Below are positions 17,054 to 24,044 of a stretch of 25,393 bases of DNA, piece after piece. Position 1 is the stretch's first letter, and every line of letters begins with the position of its first letter. Both the position numbers and the translations under genes were made by a program. Location of the stretch: positions 1 to 25,393 of the forward strand of contig JBKHDT010000031.1 of NCBI GenBank assembly GCA_046541195.1, written 5' to 3'. This DNA comes from JBKHDT01 sp046541195. Lineage in GTDB: Bacteria > Pseudomonadota > Gammaproteobacteria > Halothiobacillales > Halothiobacillaceae. The notes under the pieces are model-generated. The model saw nothing but the letters and a program-made list of their open reading frames with translations. It was not told the origin of the DNA and did not search any database.

Positions 17054-18133
17054 TCAGCTTGCCCGGACCGTCGTGTCCTGCATCGTGATCCGCCCGGCTT
17101 CGGCCCGGTACATGGCATCAACGTGGGCCGCGATGGACTCGGGATCGACCGCGGTGACAAATGCCTGGTGACCGCTTTTTCCGAGCCATTCGACCAGGTA
17201 GCCGAAGTGGTGCGCATCAAGCTCCGAGGGCAAATCGTCAAAAAGCACCACCGCACTTCGGCCGTAGGTTTCCCGCCACAGCTGGAGCAAGGAGAGGGTC
17301 AGCATCGAAACCAGGATCTTGAGCTGTCCGCGAGAGGCGGTGGCCTGGGCCGGATGACCATTCATGCGCAGGAGCAGGTTGGCTCGATGGGGGCCGACCT
17401 GGGTAGAGGCCAGTTCCCGGTCACGGGGCCGTGCCTGTTCCAGCGCCTCGGCCAGGCTCAGGTCCCGCCGAAACCCCGGTTGATAGCGCAGGTCGAGCTC
17501 GGGCTGTCCGGGCAGCGTCTGGCCGATGCGTCTGAGTCGCGCTGCCAGCTCTTCGGCGAACCGCAACCGCTTGCGGTCGATCTGTTCCCCGGCTGTGACC
17601 AGGGATGATTCCCAGTGACGCTCGTCGGTTCCGGTTCTCAACGACGCGTTTCTCTGGCGCAGGGCGCGCACGTAACGCAGGCTCCAGTCCCCGAATTCCG
17701 CATCGGCATGGAATACCCCGCGGTCGAGAAACCGCCTTCGGTGATCGGGGCTGCCGGTGATCAGGGAATCACTGTCCGGATGCAGTGCCACCGCGGGCAG
17801 GTGACGGACGAAATCGCTCAGACGGGCGCAGGGATTGCCGTCCACGCGCAGTTGCAGCTGATCGCGGCAGCGTTCCATGCCGAGCCGGACAGGCAATCCG
17901 GTTTCGTCGCACAAACGGGCACTGACCGTTGCGCACCGTGCATCGTGGGCGATGTAGTGCTGGTTGGCCGTGGTCCGGAAGGACCGGCCGGCTGCGAGCA
18001 GGTGCAAGGCCTCGAGCAGGCTGGTCTTGCCCGCGCCATTGGCGCCGTGGATGCCATTGAGCCCCGGATGAAATGGCAGTTTCTGGGCCGCGAGGTTGCG
18101 AAGACCCGCGACCTGGAGCTGCTCGATGATCAA
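17054..18133 (-). CDS. recF: DNA replication and repair protein RecF
   Basis: RecF is an SMC-like ATPase that helps RecO and RecR load RecA at gapped DNA. The 359-residue product has Walker A GANGAGKTS (30-38), the ABC-type signature ASRGQLKIL near 275 and Walker B VVLFDDLPSELD. It starts with TTG (18133), read as MIIEQLQVAGLRNL, supported by GGA at seven-base spacing and by the family N-terminus. Only 13 bases separate it from dnaN, so they are probably co-transcribed. The TTG start may keep RecF low relative to the clamp; this is inference. Confidence 0.96.
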   Translation of the reverse strand: MIIEQLQVAGLRNLAAQKLPFHPGLNGIHGANGAGKTSLLEALHLLAAGRSFRTTANQHYIAHDARCATVSARLCDETGLPVRLGMERCRDQLQLRVDGNPCARLSDFVRHLPAVALHPDSDSLITGSPDHRRRFLDRGVFHADAEFGDWSLRYVRALRQRNASLRTGTDERHWESSLVTAGEQIDRKRLRFAEELAARLRRIGQTLPGQPELDLRYQPGFRRDLSLAEALEQARPRDRELASTQVGPHRANLLLRMNGHPAQATASRGQLKILVSMLTLSLLQLWRETYGRSAVVLFDDLPSELDAHHFGYLVEWLGKSGHQAFVTAVDPESIAAHVDAMYRAEAGRITMQDTTVRAS

Positions 18134-18146
18134 ACCGGGTTCCGGA

Positions 18147-19259
18147 TCAGAGCTTCATGGGCATCAGGACGTAACGGTCGGTGGTGCGTTGGTCTTCTGT
18201 GGGCTGTATCAGCGAACTGGTTTCGCTGTCGCGCAGGTGGAACATCACCGTCTCGCCCGAGATGGTGTTGAGGATGTCGAGCAGGTAGCGGATGTTGAAG
18301 CCCACATGAAAGACCGCGCCCTGGTAGTCGATCGGCAGTTCCTCGCGGGAGCTTTCCTGGTCGTTGTTGTGCGTCTCGATCAGCAGGGTGTCCTCGCCAA
18401 ACGTGAAGCGTGCGCCCGGAAACTTGTCCTGCGAAAGGATGGTAGCCCGGGTCAGGGCATCCTTGAGTGCCAGTCGGTCGAGATTGAGGGAGACCTCGAA
18501 TTCGCTGGGGATGACCCGTTCATAGTTGGGATAGCGTCCATCGATCAGTTTGGTGGTGAACAGCAGGTCACTGAAGGCGATCTGCATCTGGCGTCTGTCG
18601 ATGCGGACATCCAGCATCTGTTCGCTCTGTTCATCGAGCAGGCGTCCGAGTTCGAGGATGGCCTTGCGCGGCACGATGAATTGGCTGGCCTCGTCGACAT
18701 CCAGATCGATGCTTGCCTCGCTGAACGCCAGTCGATGCCCGTCGGTCGTTACGCAACGCAGGCTGTTGCGGTTGAGCTCGATCAGCATTCCGTTGAGGAA
18801 ATATCGAACATCCTGCTGAGCCATCGACATGGCGGTGCGATCGATCAGTTGTCGAAGGGTCGACTCGGGCAGCCGGTAGTTGCGTGCATCCTCGGCCGGT
18901 TCCGGTGTCTGCGGAAAATCCTGCGGATCCATCGTGGCGAGCTTGAAGCGACTTCGGTTGATCCTGAGGTTCAGCCAGCCTTCTTCGAGCGAGCATTCGA
19001 TCACGGCGTCCCGAGGTGCACTGCGCACGATGTCGTGAAGCTTGCGTGCATTGACGGTGGTGCGATTCGGTGCCTCGACCCGTGCTTCAACGGTGACAAC
19101 CAGTTCAAGCTCCAGGTCGGTTCCGGTGATCGTCAGGCGATCGGTTCCGGCATCAAGAAGCACGTTGCCGAGAATCTGCATGGTCTGCTTGGTCTCGACG
19201 CCGCCAAGCACCTTTTGCAGGGCCGCGTGGAGGGTGTTTCGATCGATGGCGAATTTCAT
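18147..19259 (-). CDS. dnaN: DNA polymerase III beta sliding clamp
   Basis: DnaN is the dimeric ring that tethers polymerase III to DNA. The 370-residue protein starts MKFAIDRNTLHAALQKVLG and shows three repeated clamp domains with family patterns TDLELELVV, DGHRLAFSEA, LIDGRYPNYERVIP and the C-terminal TDRYVLMPMKL, which forms part of the partner-binding pocket. AGGA precedes the ATG at normal spacing. It lies between the proposed origin and recF. Confidence 0.98.
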   Translation of the reverse strand: MKFAIDRNTLHAALQKVLGGVETKQTMQILGNVLLDAGTDRLTITGTDLELELVVTVEARVEAPNRTTVNARKLHDIVRSAPRDAVIECSLEEGWLNLRINRSRFKLATMDPQDFPQTPEPAEDARNYRLPESTLRQLIDRTAMSMAQQDVRYFLNGMLIELNRNSLRCVTTDGHRLAFSEASIDLDVDEASQFIVPRKAILELGRLLDEQSEQMLDVRIDRRQMQIAFSDLLFTTKLIDGRYPNYERVIPSEFEVSLNLDRLALKDALTRATILSQDKFPGARFTFGEDTLLIETHNNDQESSREELPIDYQGAVFHVGFNIRYLLDILNTISGETVMFHLRDSETSSLIQPTEDQRTTDRYVLMPMKL

Positions 19260-19409
19260 GGGTCGGTCCTGACTCAGTAAGGAACTAGGATTTAATTCTG
19301 TTTGTGATGTTGATGATTACGTCGGCCAGTTTCGGTGATCAAGCGACTTTTGCCCTTTGGATTCAGCAGCTTGATCGCTTGTCAACCGACAGGCTTTCCG
19401 GTCCGGCAG

Positions 19410-19440
19410 TTGTGGATCGGTTGTGGATCATTGTGGATGA
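19410..19440 (-). promoter_or_regulatory. Three phased DnaA boxes
   Basis: Read on the - strand these are TCATCCACA, TGATCCACA and CGATCCACA against the consensus TTATNCACA, with one, one and two mismatches. Starts are 11 and 10 bases apart, placing them on the same face of the helix, which fits cooperative DnaA binding for origin firing or autoregulation. Confidence 0.6.
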
Positions 19441-19478
19441 AATTGTCCGGCCCCGGTTGTCACCGGGTTTTGCACAGT

Positions 19479-19500
19479 ATAACCCTGAGGGTTATCCACC
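19479..19500 (+). promoter_or_regulatory. DnaA box overlapping a perfect palindrome
   Basis: TTATCCACC (19492-19500) matches the DnaA box at 8 of 9 positions. It overlaps ATAACCCTGAGGGTTAT (19479-19495), an inverted repeat with 8-base arms around a single G. The palindrome is too tight for a good RNA hairpin, so a protein-binding dyad is more likely. Confidence 0.5.
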
Positions 19501-19566
19501 CGGTTGTCCCCAGCATCGGGTCCGATGCGCGGGACCTGCCCACCGCCGGATCAAGCCTTGCGTGCC

Positions 19567-20940
19567 TCAGGCGTTCAGCGTCCGCAGCAGGTTGACGTAA
19601 TCGTCGTTGAATCGTGCGTCCGTTTCCCGCAGTTCGGCCACCTTGCGACAGGCGTGCAGAACCGTCGTATGGTCTCGTCCCCCGAAGGCCTCCCCGATCT
19701 CCGGGAGGCTGTGATTTGTCAGTTCCTTGGACAGCGCCATGGCGATCTGTCGCGGGCGTGCGATCGAGCGACTGCGCCGGGTGGACAGCAGTTCGTTGAG
19801 CTTGAGCTTGTAGTACTCCGCAACGGTCCGCTGGATGTTCTCGATGGTGACGAGCTTTTCCTGGGCGGCGATCAGGTCCTTCAGCGCCTCTCTGGTCGAA
19901 TCGATGGTGATCGGTCTTCCGGTGAACTGGGCGGTGGCCATGACCCGGCGAAGGGCCCCTTCCAGTTCGCGAATGTTTGCCCTGATGCGCTTGGCAATGA
20001 AGAAGGCCACCTCGTCGGACAGGTCAATCTTGGCCTGTTCGGCCTTCTTCTGGAGGATTGCCACGCGGGTTTCCAGTTCCGGCGGCTCGACGGCGACGGT
20101 CAGCCCCCAGCCAAATCGAGACTTGAGCCGTTCCTCGAGTCCTTCGATCTCCTTGGGATAGCGATCGCAGGACATGATGATCTGCTGACCCTGTTCGACC
20201 AGGGCATTGAAGGTGTGGAAAAACTCCTCCTGCGAGCGCTCCTTGCCGGCGAAGAACTGGATGTCATCGATGAGCAGGGCGTTGACCGACCGGTAGAAGG
20301 ACTTGAAATCCTCCATGGTCTGGTTGCGCAGTGCCGTGATCATTTCCTGAACGTACCGCTCGCTGTGCAGGTAGATCACGCGGGCATCCGGCGTCTTGTC
20401 GAGGATCTGGTTGCCGATCGCGTGCATCAGGTGGGTCTTGCCCAGGCCAACGCCCCCGTAGATGAACAGCGGGTTGTACCCGGTACCCGGGTTGTCGGCT
20501 ACTTGCCGCGAGGCGGCGCGCGCCAGCTGGTTCGACTTGCCCTCGACGAAGTTCTCGAACAAAAAGTTGGGATTCAGGTTCGAGTTCGACTGACCGACCC
20601 GCCGTTCGACCGCCCCCGGTGCTTCGGGCCGCGATTCCCGCATCGATCCGGACGGATTGGTGATGGCAGCCGGCTGCCGGCTGCCGGTCGCGGGCGGCCG
20701 GTCGGTGCTGCCGACTTCGAACTGCACGACCAGGCTGGGGTCACCGGCACATTGCCGGGCGATCTCGACGATTCGAGGCTGGAAATTCTGCCGGATCCAG
20801 TCCAGGACGAACCGGTTGGGCGCAAGCAGACGCAGACAGTCGGGGTTCTCCTCGGCTTGCAGTGGCCGAATCCAGGTGTTCAGCTGCTGGTCCGTCAGCT
20901 CGACAGTCAGTTTTTCCAGGCATTGGGTCCAGATCGGCAT
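19567..20940 (-). CDS. dnaA: Chromosomal replication initiator DnaA
   Basis: DnaA binds origin boxes and, in its ATP form, melts the origin and helps load the helicase. The 457-residue protein has domain I (1-75, WTQCLEKLTVELTDQQLNTWIRPL), a variable linker rich in Pro and Arg (about 78-125) and the AAA+ domain. The AAA+ domain carries Walker A GGVGLGKTH (162-170), Walker B LLIDDIQ (222-228), the SERYVQEM initiator motif and RLKSRFGWG. The helix-turn-helix domain has the box-reading GRDHTTVLHA (421-430). The ATG MPIWTQC at 20940 is set by the family N-terminus; the ribosome site upstream is weak. DnaA boxes occur both before and after the gene, so autoregulation is likely. Confidence 0.98.
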   Translation of the reverse strand: MPIWTQCLEKLTVELTDQQLNTWIRPLQAEENPDCLRLLAPNRFVLDWIRQNFQPRIVEIARQCAGDPSLVVQFEVGSTDRPPATGSRQPAAITNPSGSMRESRPEAPGAVERRVGQSNSNLNPNFLFENFVEGKSNQLARAASRQVADNPGTGYNPLFIYGGVGLGKTHLMHAIGNQILDKTPDARVIYLHSERYVQEMITALRNQTMEDFKSFYRSVNALLIDDIQFFAGKERSQEEFFHTFNALVEQGQQIIMSCDRYPKEIEGLEERLKSRFGWGLTVAVEPPELETRVAILQKKAEQAKIDLSDEVAFFIAKRIRANIRELEGALRRVMATAQFTGRPITIDSTREALKDLIAAQEKLVTIENIQRTVAEYYKLKLNELLSTRRSRSIARPRQIAMALSKELTNHSLPEIGEAFGGRDHTTVLHACRKVAELRETDARFNDDYVNLLRTLNA

Positions 20941-21027
20941 GATGGCGACAGGGCTCGCGCTAAAGGTTGGCAAAGGGGGCCAAGGATAGCATGAAAGCGG
21001 GCGCGTTCCGGGTTGTGACCGCCCCAC

Positions 21028-21047
21028 TTTTCCACAGCCGATGCACA
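21028..21047 (+). promoter_or_regulatory. DnaA-box-like sites upstream of dnaA
   Basis: TTTTCCACA (21028-21036, 8 of 9) and CGATGCACA (21039-21047, 7 of 9) lie 11 bases apart in the same orientation in the gap between divergent dnaA and rpmH. They may serve dnaA autoregulation or a secondary origin element. Confidence 0.45.
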
Positions 21048-21123
21048 AGATTCGCCCCGTTATTCGGTCCTTCAACAATCCCTCTGAAACCGTCACCGCG
21101 CGCTGGACTTTCGGCCATTGTGC

Positions 21124-21152
21124 TTGACGGCGGGATGGTGATCGCGTTAAAT
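21124..21152 (+). promoter_or_regulatory. Sigma70-type promoter of rpmH
   Basis: TTGACG (21124-21129, 5 of 6 to the -35 box) and TTAAAT (21147-21152, 4 of 6 to the -10 box) are separated by the ideal 17 bases. The predicted start near 21159 leaves a leader of about 95 bases to rpmH. It is the best-looking housekeeping promoter in the window, fitting a ribosomal protein gene. Confidence 0.6.
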
Positions 21153-21253
21153 ATCGCGCCCTTGATCCGTCGCGTAGCCACGGGCCACCTGTTCTCAGGT
21201 TGGTGTCGGGAGATGCGCTCAAACACAGAATTCTCGAAACGGTCGGTTTTGTC

Positions 21254-21388
21254 ATGAAAAGAACATTTCAGCCCAGCAACATCCGTCGCAAGCGTACCCA
21301 TGGCTTTCGCGCCCGGATGGCGACCCGTGGTGGTCGCGCGGTCATCAACGCCCGTCGTGCCAAGGGCCGCAAGCGGCTTTCAGCCTGA
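21254..21388 (+). CDS. rpmH: 50S ribosomal protein L34
   Basis: A 44-residue, strongly basic protein of the large ribosomal subunit: MKRTFQPSNIRRKRTHGFRA at the start and RRAKGRKRLSA at the end, the universal L34 pattern at its usual length. The ATG is set by the family; the in-frame ATG at 21200 would add 18 residues not found in L34. No clear Shine-Dalgarno is seen. It is followed five bases later by rnpA. Confidence 0.98.
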   Translation: MKRTFQPSNIRRKRTHGFRARMATRGGRAVINARRAKGRKRLSA

Positions 21389-21393
21389 GGCGC

Positions 21394-21786
21394 GTGCCGG
21401 TCGGTGCCCTCGGTCTGGCCGGTTTTGGCCGGGACCGGCGCCTGCTGACACCCGAAGACTACCGCAGGGTTTTCTCTGCCAGGCAGCGGGTGTCTCAGGA
21501 TGGATTGGCACTGGCCTGGTGTGAAAGCCCGGCAGCGCGGTCCCGTCTGGGCCTCGCGATCGCGAAAAGGCAGATTCGACGCGCTCACGAGCGCAACCGG
21601 ATCAAGCGGATCGCGCGCGAGGCCTTTCGTGCGCGTGCGCGTAAACTCCCGCCGGTCGATCTGGTGCTGATGGCGCACACGCAGGTGGAGCAGCTGGACG
21701 GGCGCGCCTTGCGGCAGGCTCTTGACGAGCTGCTCGATCGGGTGTCCATAAAGTTCGACCGGCAGGTCGCTTCCCCGAAAAGCTAG
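21394..21786 (+). CDS. rnpA: Ribonuclease P protein component
   Basis: The protein cofactor of RNase P, which matures tRNA 5' ends. The 130-residue basic protein has the N-terminal LTPEDYRRVF pattern and the conserved RNA-binding RNRIKR (67-72) followed by IAREAFR. The start is GTG at 21394, with GAGG ending three bases upstream in the rpmH stop region; this tight spacing may lower expression relative to L34. Coupling to rpmH is expected. The RNA subunit gene is not in the window. Confidence 0.93.
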   Translation: MPVGALGLAGFGRDRRLLTPEDYRRVFSARQRVSQDGLALAWCESPAARSRLGLAIAKRQIRRAHERNRIKRIAREAFRARARKLPPVDLVLMAHTQVEQLDGRALRQALDELLDRVSIKFDRQVASPKS

Positions 21787-21823
21787 GAGGCCCCGACACG
21801 CGGCATCTCGTTCAGGGCCTGCT

Positions 21824-21969
21824 CTGCACGAAAGCGGGTCTTGCCGTGCAGGGTCATGGAAGTCCTGCAGCGCCGTGGTACAGGCCATTGAATCGCGAAA
21901 GCGCGGGCCGGGCCTGCCGGCCCATGCGTCCCTGCAGGAAGCCACGGAGGGCTTCTGCAGAGTTTCCTT
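21824..21969 (+). other. Hairpin-rich gap where yidD would be expected
   Basis: The 212 bases between rnpA and yidC lack a recognisable YidD: no Cys-rich RFxPTCS-like sequence in any frame. Instead there are three stems. CTGCACG (21824-21830) pairs with CGTGCAG (21845-21851). GGGCCGG (21905-21911) pairs with CCGGCCC (21917-21923). An 11-bp stem with one bulged G spans 21932-21960 and is followed by AGTTTCCTT. The last could be a weak intrinsic terminator for rpmH-rnpA. Confidence 0.45.
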
Positions 21970-21998
21970 AAAATCAACTCAAGCCGAAAGTCCCGCTC

Positions 21999-23675
21999 AT
22001 GGATACCCGTCGCCTGATTCTGCTCGTTTCACTCGCCTTCGTTCTGGTCCTTCTGTGGCAGGCGTGGATGGAAGACCAGCGCCAGCGCGCCATGCCGGTT
22101 GATCCGGCCACGGAGCAGGCAGCCGATCGCCCCGCCGACGTGCCAACTGCGGCGCCGACGGGGGCCGACATGCCCGACATGCCGAAGGCGGATGCCGAAT
22201 CAGGGGCACAGGACGGCAGCGCGGCTGGCTCGATCAGCGTGCGTACGGATGTTCTGGATCTGAGAATCAGCACGCGAGGCGGGGTGCTTCACCAGGCTGA
22301 CCTGCTGGATTACCCGGTTCGCCTTGATCAGCCTGACACCCCGGTCCGGCTGCTGACCGACGGGCGCGGCAAGCGGTACGTGGCGCAGTCTGGCCTGCAA
22401 TCGTCCAGCGGGCCGGCGCCGACTCATCATGCCGAATACCGCGCCGAGGGTTCGGAATACCGGCTTGAGGAAGGACAGGATGTGCTTTCTGTCCCCATGG
22501 CGTGGGAAGAGGACGGGCTGCGGGTCACCAAGACCTACCACTTCGAGCGGGGCAGCTACGTGGTGCGCGTGACGCACGAGGTCGAGAACCTGCGGGATGA
22601 GGCCTGGACGGGTAACCAGTACCGCCAGCTGCAGCGTACGTCGGTCGAAGACGGCATGCGGCTGGTCTACACCTACACGGGTGGCGTGTACGCAGGCGAT
22701 GTGCCGGGGACGGGGGATCGGGTCAACTACGAGAAGCTCACGTTCTCGGAAATGGCCAAGTCACCGCTCTCGCGTGATCTGACCAACGGCTGGGTCGCCA
22801 TGATTCAGCATTACTTCCTGTCTGCCTGGGCGCCCCGCGCCGACGAAGTCAATCACTACTACACGCTGACAACGTCGGGCACGCCGGCTTTGTATGCGCT
22901 GGGCATCGCCTCGCCGGAGCGGACGGTCGCGCCGGGAGCGCAGGATCGCTTCGAGTCGGTCCTGTATATCGGACCGAAGATCCAGGAGAACCTCGAACCC
23001 CTGGCGCAGGGCCTTGAGCTGACGGTCGATTTCGGGATCTTCACCTTTATTGCCAAGCCGATCTTCTGGTTGCTCAAGCTGTTCCATGACTGGGTCGGCA
23101 ACTGGGGCTGGGCCATCGTGATGGTCACGATCGTGATCAAGCTGATTTTCCTGTGGCCCTCGGCAATCAGCTACCGGTCGATGGCCAGGATGCGCACTCT
23201 GACGCCCAAGCTCAAGGCGCTGAAGGAGCGTTACGCCGAGGATCGGCAGAAGCTCTCCCAGGAGATGATGAAGCTCTACCAGAAGGAGAAGATCAATCCG
23301 CTTGGCGGCTGTCTGCCGATTCTCATCCAGATTCCGGTGTTCATCGCCCTGTACTGGGTGCTGGTCGAATCGGTGGAACTGCGCCACGCCGAGTGGATCT
23401 TCTGGATCAAGGATCTCACGGCAATGGATCCTTACTTCGTGCTGCCGGTGCTGATGGGGCTGTCGATGTGGGCGCAGCAGAAGCTCAATCCCACGCCGAT
23501 GGACCCCATGCAGCAGAAGATCTTTACCTGGCTGCCGGTGGTGTTCACGATATTTTTCGCCTTCTTCCCGGCGGGGCTGGTGCTGTACTGGCTGGTCAAC
23601 AACCTGCTTTCCATTGCCCAGCAGTACCTCATCACGCGCAGGATCGAACGGGAAGTAGCGGCCAAAAAGGCCTGA
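21999..23675 (+). CDS. yidC: Membrane protein insertase YidC
   Basis: YidC inserts and folds inner-membrane proteins, alone or with SecYEG. The 558-residue protein has the gamma-type layout: first membrane helix (5-23, LILLVSLAFVLVLLWQAW), a variable Asp/Pro/Ala linker, a large periplasmic domain to about 340, then five helices. Landmarks are SMARMRTLTPKLKALKERY with the groove arginine, QEMMKLYQKEKINPLGGC, LPILIQIPVFIALYWVL and WLPVVFTIFFAFFPAGLVLYW, with a basic tail REVAAKKA for ribosome contact. The ATG is set by the family N-terminus. Its stop lies in a hairpin. Confidence 0.97.
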   Translation: MDTRRLILLVSLAFVLVLLWQAWMEDQRQRAMPVDPATEQAADRPADVPTAAPTGADMPDMPKADAESGAQDGSAAGSISVRTDVLDLRISTRGGVLHQADLLDYPVRLDQPDTPVRLLTDGRGKRYVAQSGLQSSSGPAPTHHAEYRAEGSEYRLEEGQDVLSVPMAWEEDGLRVTKTYHFERGSYVVRVTHEVENLRDEAWTGNQYRQLQRTSVEDGMRLVYTYTGGVYAGDVPGTGDRVNYEKLTFSEMAKSPLSRDLTNGWVAMIQHYFLSAWAPRADEVNHYYTLTTSGTPALYALGIASPERTVAPGAQDRFESVLYIGPKIQENLEPLAQGLELTVDFGIFTFIAKPIFWLLKLFHDWVGNWGWAIVMVTIVIKLIFLWPSAISYRSMARMRTLTPKLKALKERYAEDRQKLSQEMMKLYQKEKINPLGGCLPILIQIPVFIALYWVLVESVELRHAEWIFWIKDLTAMDPYFVLPVLMGLSMWAQQKLNPTPMDPMQQKIFTWLPVVFTIFFAFFPAGLVLYWLVNNLLSIAQQYLITRRIEREVAAKKA

Positions 23676-23693
23676 CAGGCGGGCTGTCAGGCC
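23664..23693 (-). terminator. Terminator-like hairpin at the yidC stop, facing yidC
   Basis: GGCCTGACAG (23669-23678) and CTGTCAGGCC (23684-23693) form a perfect 10-bp stem with a five-base loop. The T-tract is on the - strand (AAAAA at 23664-23668 of the + strand), so as an intrinsic terminator it would stop RNA entering yidC from the right. On the + strand it has no T-tract but could stabilise the yidC 3' end. Confidence 0.55.
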
Positions 23694-24044
23694 CGCTGGA
23701 AGGGCGCTGGAAGGGACGGGACGGCCTGCCGGTGTTATTCGCGTTTTTTAAAGCGCGGTACCAGGCCTTGTATGGCTCGGTGCGCTTGCATCAGGGGTGA
23801 GTCGAAGTCCTCGCCCGCCCGGCCGATCCCGGGCCGTGGAAGGCCCGGGCTGTCCGGTGGGCTATCCATGCCCCGATCGGGAATCCGAAGCATTCGAGCA
23901 GCGATTCCCCTTTCATCGCGGATCGTGGCAAATGTCCCTTACCCGGCGCGGCCCGGTCCGGCCACGAACTGATGTCGGCGCGGGCGCGTGTCCCGGGCTT
24001 GTGGCAGGTGCCGGGTCCGGAATTGTTGCGGGAGCCCCAGACCG
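23676..24044. other. Intergenic gap with repeats and hairpins
   Basis: No gene is recognised in the 369 bases between yidC and mnmE; a 66-codon frame at 23772-23972 is low-complexity Arg/Pro/Ser. Contents are the stop-codon hairpin, an 11-base tandem repeat of GCTGGAAGGG (23695-23715), a T6 run near 23742 without an upstream stem, and a perfect 8-bp stem (CCCGGGCC 23828-23835 with GGCCCGGG 23842-23849). Confidence 0.5.

Larger units (their letters stand above)
19260..19566. other. oriC: Candidate replication origin between dnaA and dnaN
   Basis: This 307-base non-coding stretch holds a cluster of DnaA-box-like sequences. Three TTGTGGAT units (19410-19417, 19421-19428, 19431-19438) lie in one orientation about one helical turn apart, and TTATCCACC (19492-19500) lies in the other. 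An AT-rich segment near 19278-19315 beside dnaN could be the unwinding element. A 17-base palindrome (19479-19495) overlaps the last box. Gene context (dnaA on one side, dnaN on the other) is that of many bacterial origins. A competing location is the dnaA-rpmH gap, which has fewer box-like sequences. Confidence 0.6.

Noticed and set aside
19260..19566. GATC enrichment at the proposed origin
   Set aside because: Five GATC sites occur in 307 bases, but GATC is common throughout this window, so no special enrichment can be claimed by eye.
21200..21253. Upstream ATG extension of rpmH
   Set aside because: L34 is 44 residues with an invariant MKRTFQPS start; the extension would be unique and lacks support.
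23772..23972. 66-codon open frame between yidC and mnmE
   Set aside because: Ser/Pro/Arg-rich translation with no ribosome site, no hydrophobic or domain pattern, and overlap with a perfect hairpin.
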